Origin: Bdellovibrio sp. KM01
GTDB taxonomy: Bacteria > Bdellovibrionota > Bdellovibrionia > Bdellovibrionales > Bdellovibrionaceae
Length of the DNA: 64,000 bases
NCBI RefSeq assembly: GCF_013752535.1
Contig: NZ_CP058348.1
Coordinates: 558,001-622,000 of the forward strand
Reading direction: 5' to 3'
Within the stretch, counting starts at the first letter, position 1, and each line of letters opens with the position of its first letter. This document shows positions 62,674 to 64,000 of the stretch, one piece after another. The position numbers and the translations under genes were made by a program. The notes below the pieces were generated by a model. It did no database searches. It saw nothing but the letters and a program-made list of their open reading frames with translations, and was not told the DNA's origin.

Positions 62674-63384
62674 ATGTCTCGCTATCATGAACCCCTGGTA
62701 TATACGATAACGATTGCCTTTGTGGCAGGCATTATCTGGATTGCTGAAAAGACCAAAGGCCCTGCGGTGGGTCCCGTCGCAGTTGCTGCGAAAGTGGAAG
62801 CTATTCACTTCTCTCAATCTAAAACTTCATCTCTTTTAAAACCACAGGCGACTAAAAAAGGAGTTGTGGGATTTGATCCCGCATTGGTTCTTTTGGATCA
62901 AGAAGTTGCAGGTCTTTTAAAAGGTCGTCGTGACTGGAAGCAACGCGAGCCCATTGTGCGTGCACAACTGGAAAACCTTTCGATGACGGAACTAACGACT
63001 TTGGCGGCGAAAGCTGTCGATACTTCCGCAAACATGAGCGAGCGCCAAATGAGTGTTTACCTTTTAAGTCTTGCGGGGCTTCGTGCTCACAATGCTTTAT
63101 TTGATATCGTTAAGACGCCATATTCCGCTCCTAAGACAGTGGCAAAATTGAAATTCTCTCAAGATGAAATGTCTTTACGAGTAAGGGCTCTTCAAGCTTT
63201 GGATCAATTGGCATTTCTAAATCCGGCACAGCTTCAAAAAACCATGAAGATCGTGATGAAATCGCCGGCAAGTCCTCAACTTAAAAACTACGCGCAAATC
63301 AGCTTGAACGGAATTACTCATGGTCAACCTGGAAAACTCTCACACTGGCTGAACCAAACAGTCGCATCTGCTGGAGATCAATAA
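62674..63384 (+). CDS. Membrane-anchored protein with helical repeats
   Basis: This is a 236-residue protein. One N-terminal transmembrane helix (about 8-25), a short linker, then a helical C-terminal domain (about 65-225) with HEAT-like helix pairs (VRAQLENLSMTELTTLAAKA, RVRALQALDQLAFL, SPQLKNYAQISLNGI). It shares its build with the protein at 21596, including a conserved-looking PAS/QL-K-YA style end. GAAGGAG precedes the ATG. The stop overlaps the next ATG (TAATG). Confidence 0.78.
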   Translation: MSRYHEPLVYTITIAFVAGIIWIAEKTKGPAVGPVAVAAKVEAIHFSQSKTSSLLKPQATKKGVVGFDPALVLLDQEVAGLLKGRRDWKQREPIVRAQLENLSMTELTTLAAKAVDTSANMSERQMSVYLLSLAGLRAHNALFDIVKTPYSAPKTVAKLKFSQDEMSLRVRALQALDQLAFLNPAQLQKTMKIVMKSPASPQLKNYAQISLNGITHGQPGKLSHWLNQTVASAGDQ

Positions 63385-63518
63385 TGAAAGTGAAAATTGC
63401 TTATACTCTTTTTGTTTTGATGTGTTTAGGAATGGGATATTTTCACGGAAAATCCTCTGCCATTGTTGACAACCAATTGAGAGACCAAGTACAACATACG
63501 GTATCTGTTAGGGAGTAG
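63384..63518 (+). CDS. Small membrane protein, 44 residues
   Basis: The ATG overlaps the preceding stop by one base; GGAG lies eight bases before it. The product is MKVKIAYTLFVLMCLGMGYF plus a polar tail, a single transmembrane or uncleaved signal helix, with nothing recognisable. Its coding end runs into the structured leader of the next gene. Real by position and ribosome site, but its product has no clear family. Confidence 0.6.
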   Translation: MKVKIAYTLFVLMCLGMGYFHGKSSAIVDNQLRDQVQHTVSVRE

Positions 63519-63702
63519 TTGGTTTGTTTTAGTTATAAACTAAGGCAAAGGCTTAAGCCGACATACTGAGATCTGATCCTGAATTAAGGCAGACTCCGGT
63601 TTAAGCGCAAAGATCATCCGATCTAAGTTAACGAGACTGACACGAGTGCTACTGCATTCCGAAATTTATCGGAGCAGCAACACCGTGTGGTCTCGTTTTT
63701 TC
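63505..63702 (+). promoter_or_regulatory. Structured leader, candidate Mn(II) (yybP-ykoY) riboswitch with terminator
   Basis: GGGAGTAG at 63511-63518 and GGCAGACTCC near 63587-63597 recall the two conserved strands of the yybP-ykoY aptamer, and GACATACTGAG lies between. A firm stem is GCTTAAGCCG (63551-63560) with CGGTTTAAGC (63597-63606). Then AACGAGAC (63630-63637) pairs with GTCTCGTT (63690-63697) followed by T's, a terminator with a long inner stem. The downstream gene family (GDT1/TMEM165, MneA-like) is often under this riboswitch. The outer aptamer helix P1 is not resolved, so the class is tentative. Confidence 0.6.
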
Positions 63703-63738
63703 GTTTAACGAGCCACCGGTTTAAAACTGGAGGGCTTC

Positions 63739-64000
63739 GTGGAAGCAATCATCAATTCATTCTTGTTAGTGGCCGCAACCGAGATGGGTGACAAAACCCA
63801 GTTGCTCGCATTAGTCCTGGCTATGCGCTTTAAAAAGCCCTGGACGATCATGGCGGGGATTTTGGTGGCGACGATAGCCAACCACCTGTTCGCAGCGTGG
63901 GCAGGGGAGGCGATCGCTTCTTTTGTTTCTCCTGAAATTTTAAAATTGATTCTTGCGATAACATTCTTTGGTTTTGCAATCTGGATTCTAATTCCTGACA
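63739..64000 (+). CDS. GDT1/TMEM165-family cation transporter, 3' end missing
   Basis: The GTG at 63739 follows TGGAGGG; 87 codons are in the window. MEAIINSFLLVAATEMGDKTQLLALVLAMRF contains the hallmark E-x-G-D-K-[TS] motif in the first repeat, followed by hydrophobic helices. The family moves Ca2+/Mn2+ (or Mn2+ export as in MneA). The leader before it fits metal control. The second E-x-G-D repeat lies beyond the window. Confidence 0.9.
   Translation, partial: MEAIINSFLLVAATEMGDKTQLLALVLAMRFKKPWTIMAGILVATIANHLFAAWAGEAIASFVSPEILKLILAITFFGFAIWILIPD

Noticed and set aside
1-64000. CRISPR array, prophage or insertion-sequence transposase.
   Set aside because: No regularly spaced direct repeats, no transposase or integrase signature (DDE, HUH, tyrosine recombinase) in any product. 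The S74 fibres look phage-like, but carry signal peptides and sit without other phage genes, so they are not a prophage.

Overview
The window looks like chromosome from a Bdellovibrio-type predatory bacterium (Bdellovibrionota). The evidence is two very large tandem fibre proteins with C-terminal S74 chaperone domains (the architecture of the Bdellovibrio mosaic adhesive trimer family), many secreted or lipidated orphan proteins, a motAB stator pair, several peptidoglycan enzymes, and a signalling-rich gene set of moderate GC. I name the lineage from gene style, not from a database match. No rRNA, tRNA, CRISPR array or recognisable insertion-sequence transposase was seen.

Layout. 1-7.8 kb: a 5'-truncated D-amino-acid dehydrogenase-like FAD enzyme, an orphan lipoprotein, folD, then a tight run of a Rieske oxygenase, a phytase-like esterase and an RlmI-type rRNA methyltransferase, then a secreted lysozyme-fold protein. 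7.8-13.8 kb: a signalling block with a hybrid histidine kinase, a stand-alone Hpt protein, an OmpR-type regulator, two paralogous single-domain receivers around a small protein that resembles a ribosome-hibernation (S30AE) fold, and an SDR enzyme. 13.9-20.7 kb: a coiled-coil protein and a polysaccharide assembly island (SLBB protein, O-antigen ligase/Wzy-like protein, Wzz-like chain-length protein, two paralogous lipidated NodB deacetylases). 20.7-27.1 kb: a YkgJ protein, orphan envelope proteins, and the prmA-rsmE-RDD-rfaE2 operon. 27.1-35.4 kb: a small lipoprotein and two tandem fibre genes. 35.5-39.5 kb: a DMT permease, rluB and orphan genes. 39.7-47.2 kb: a 14-motif RCC1-like lipoprotein, a solute-binding protein, a Tat-exported PhoD-type phosphatase and DsbD. 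47.3-57.8 kb: motAB, an outer-membrane protein, a DEDDh exonuclease with a WYL-like tail, lon, an LspA-HAMP fusion, PBP4-type dacB, a lytic transglycosylase and a TetR regulator. 57.9-64 kb: hairpin-rich intergenic DNA, a secreted Cys-repeat protein, a secreted dual-specificity phosphatase, murB, a PilZ protein, thyA-folA, and a structured leader before a 3'-truncated GDT1/TMEM165-type cation transporter.

Themes. Much of the window serves the cell envelope and its dealings with other cells: peptidoglycan synthesis and cutting, lipoprotein processing, surface polysaccharide, fibres and motility. The most unusual DNA is intergenic: five long, mostly perfect inverted repeats. Two of them (21251-21477 and 57965-58096) share a conserved, itself folded, roughly 70-nt core in opposite orientations, while their long outer arms have unrelated sequences that are still self-complementary. 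The most unusual proteins are the LspA-HAMP fusion, the exonuclease-WYL protein, the S30AE-like protein between paired receivers, and a secreted protein built from four units with cysteines exactly 20 residues apart.
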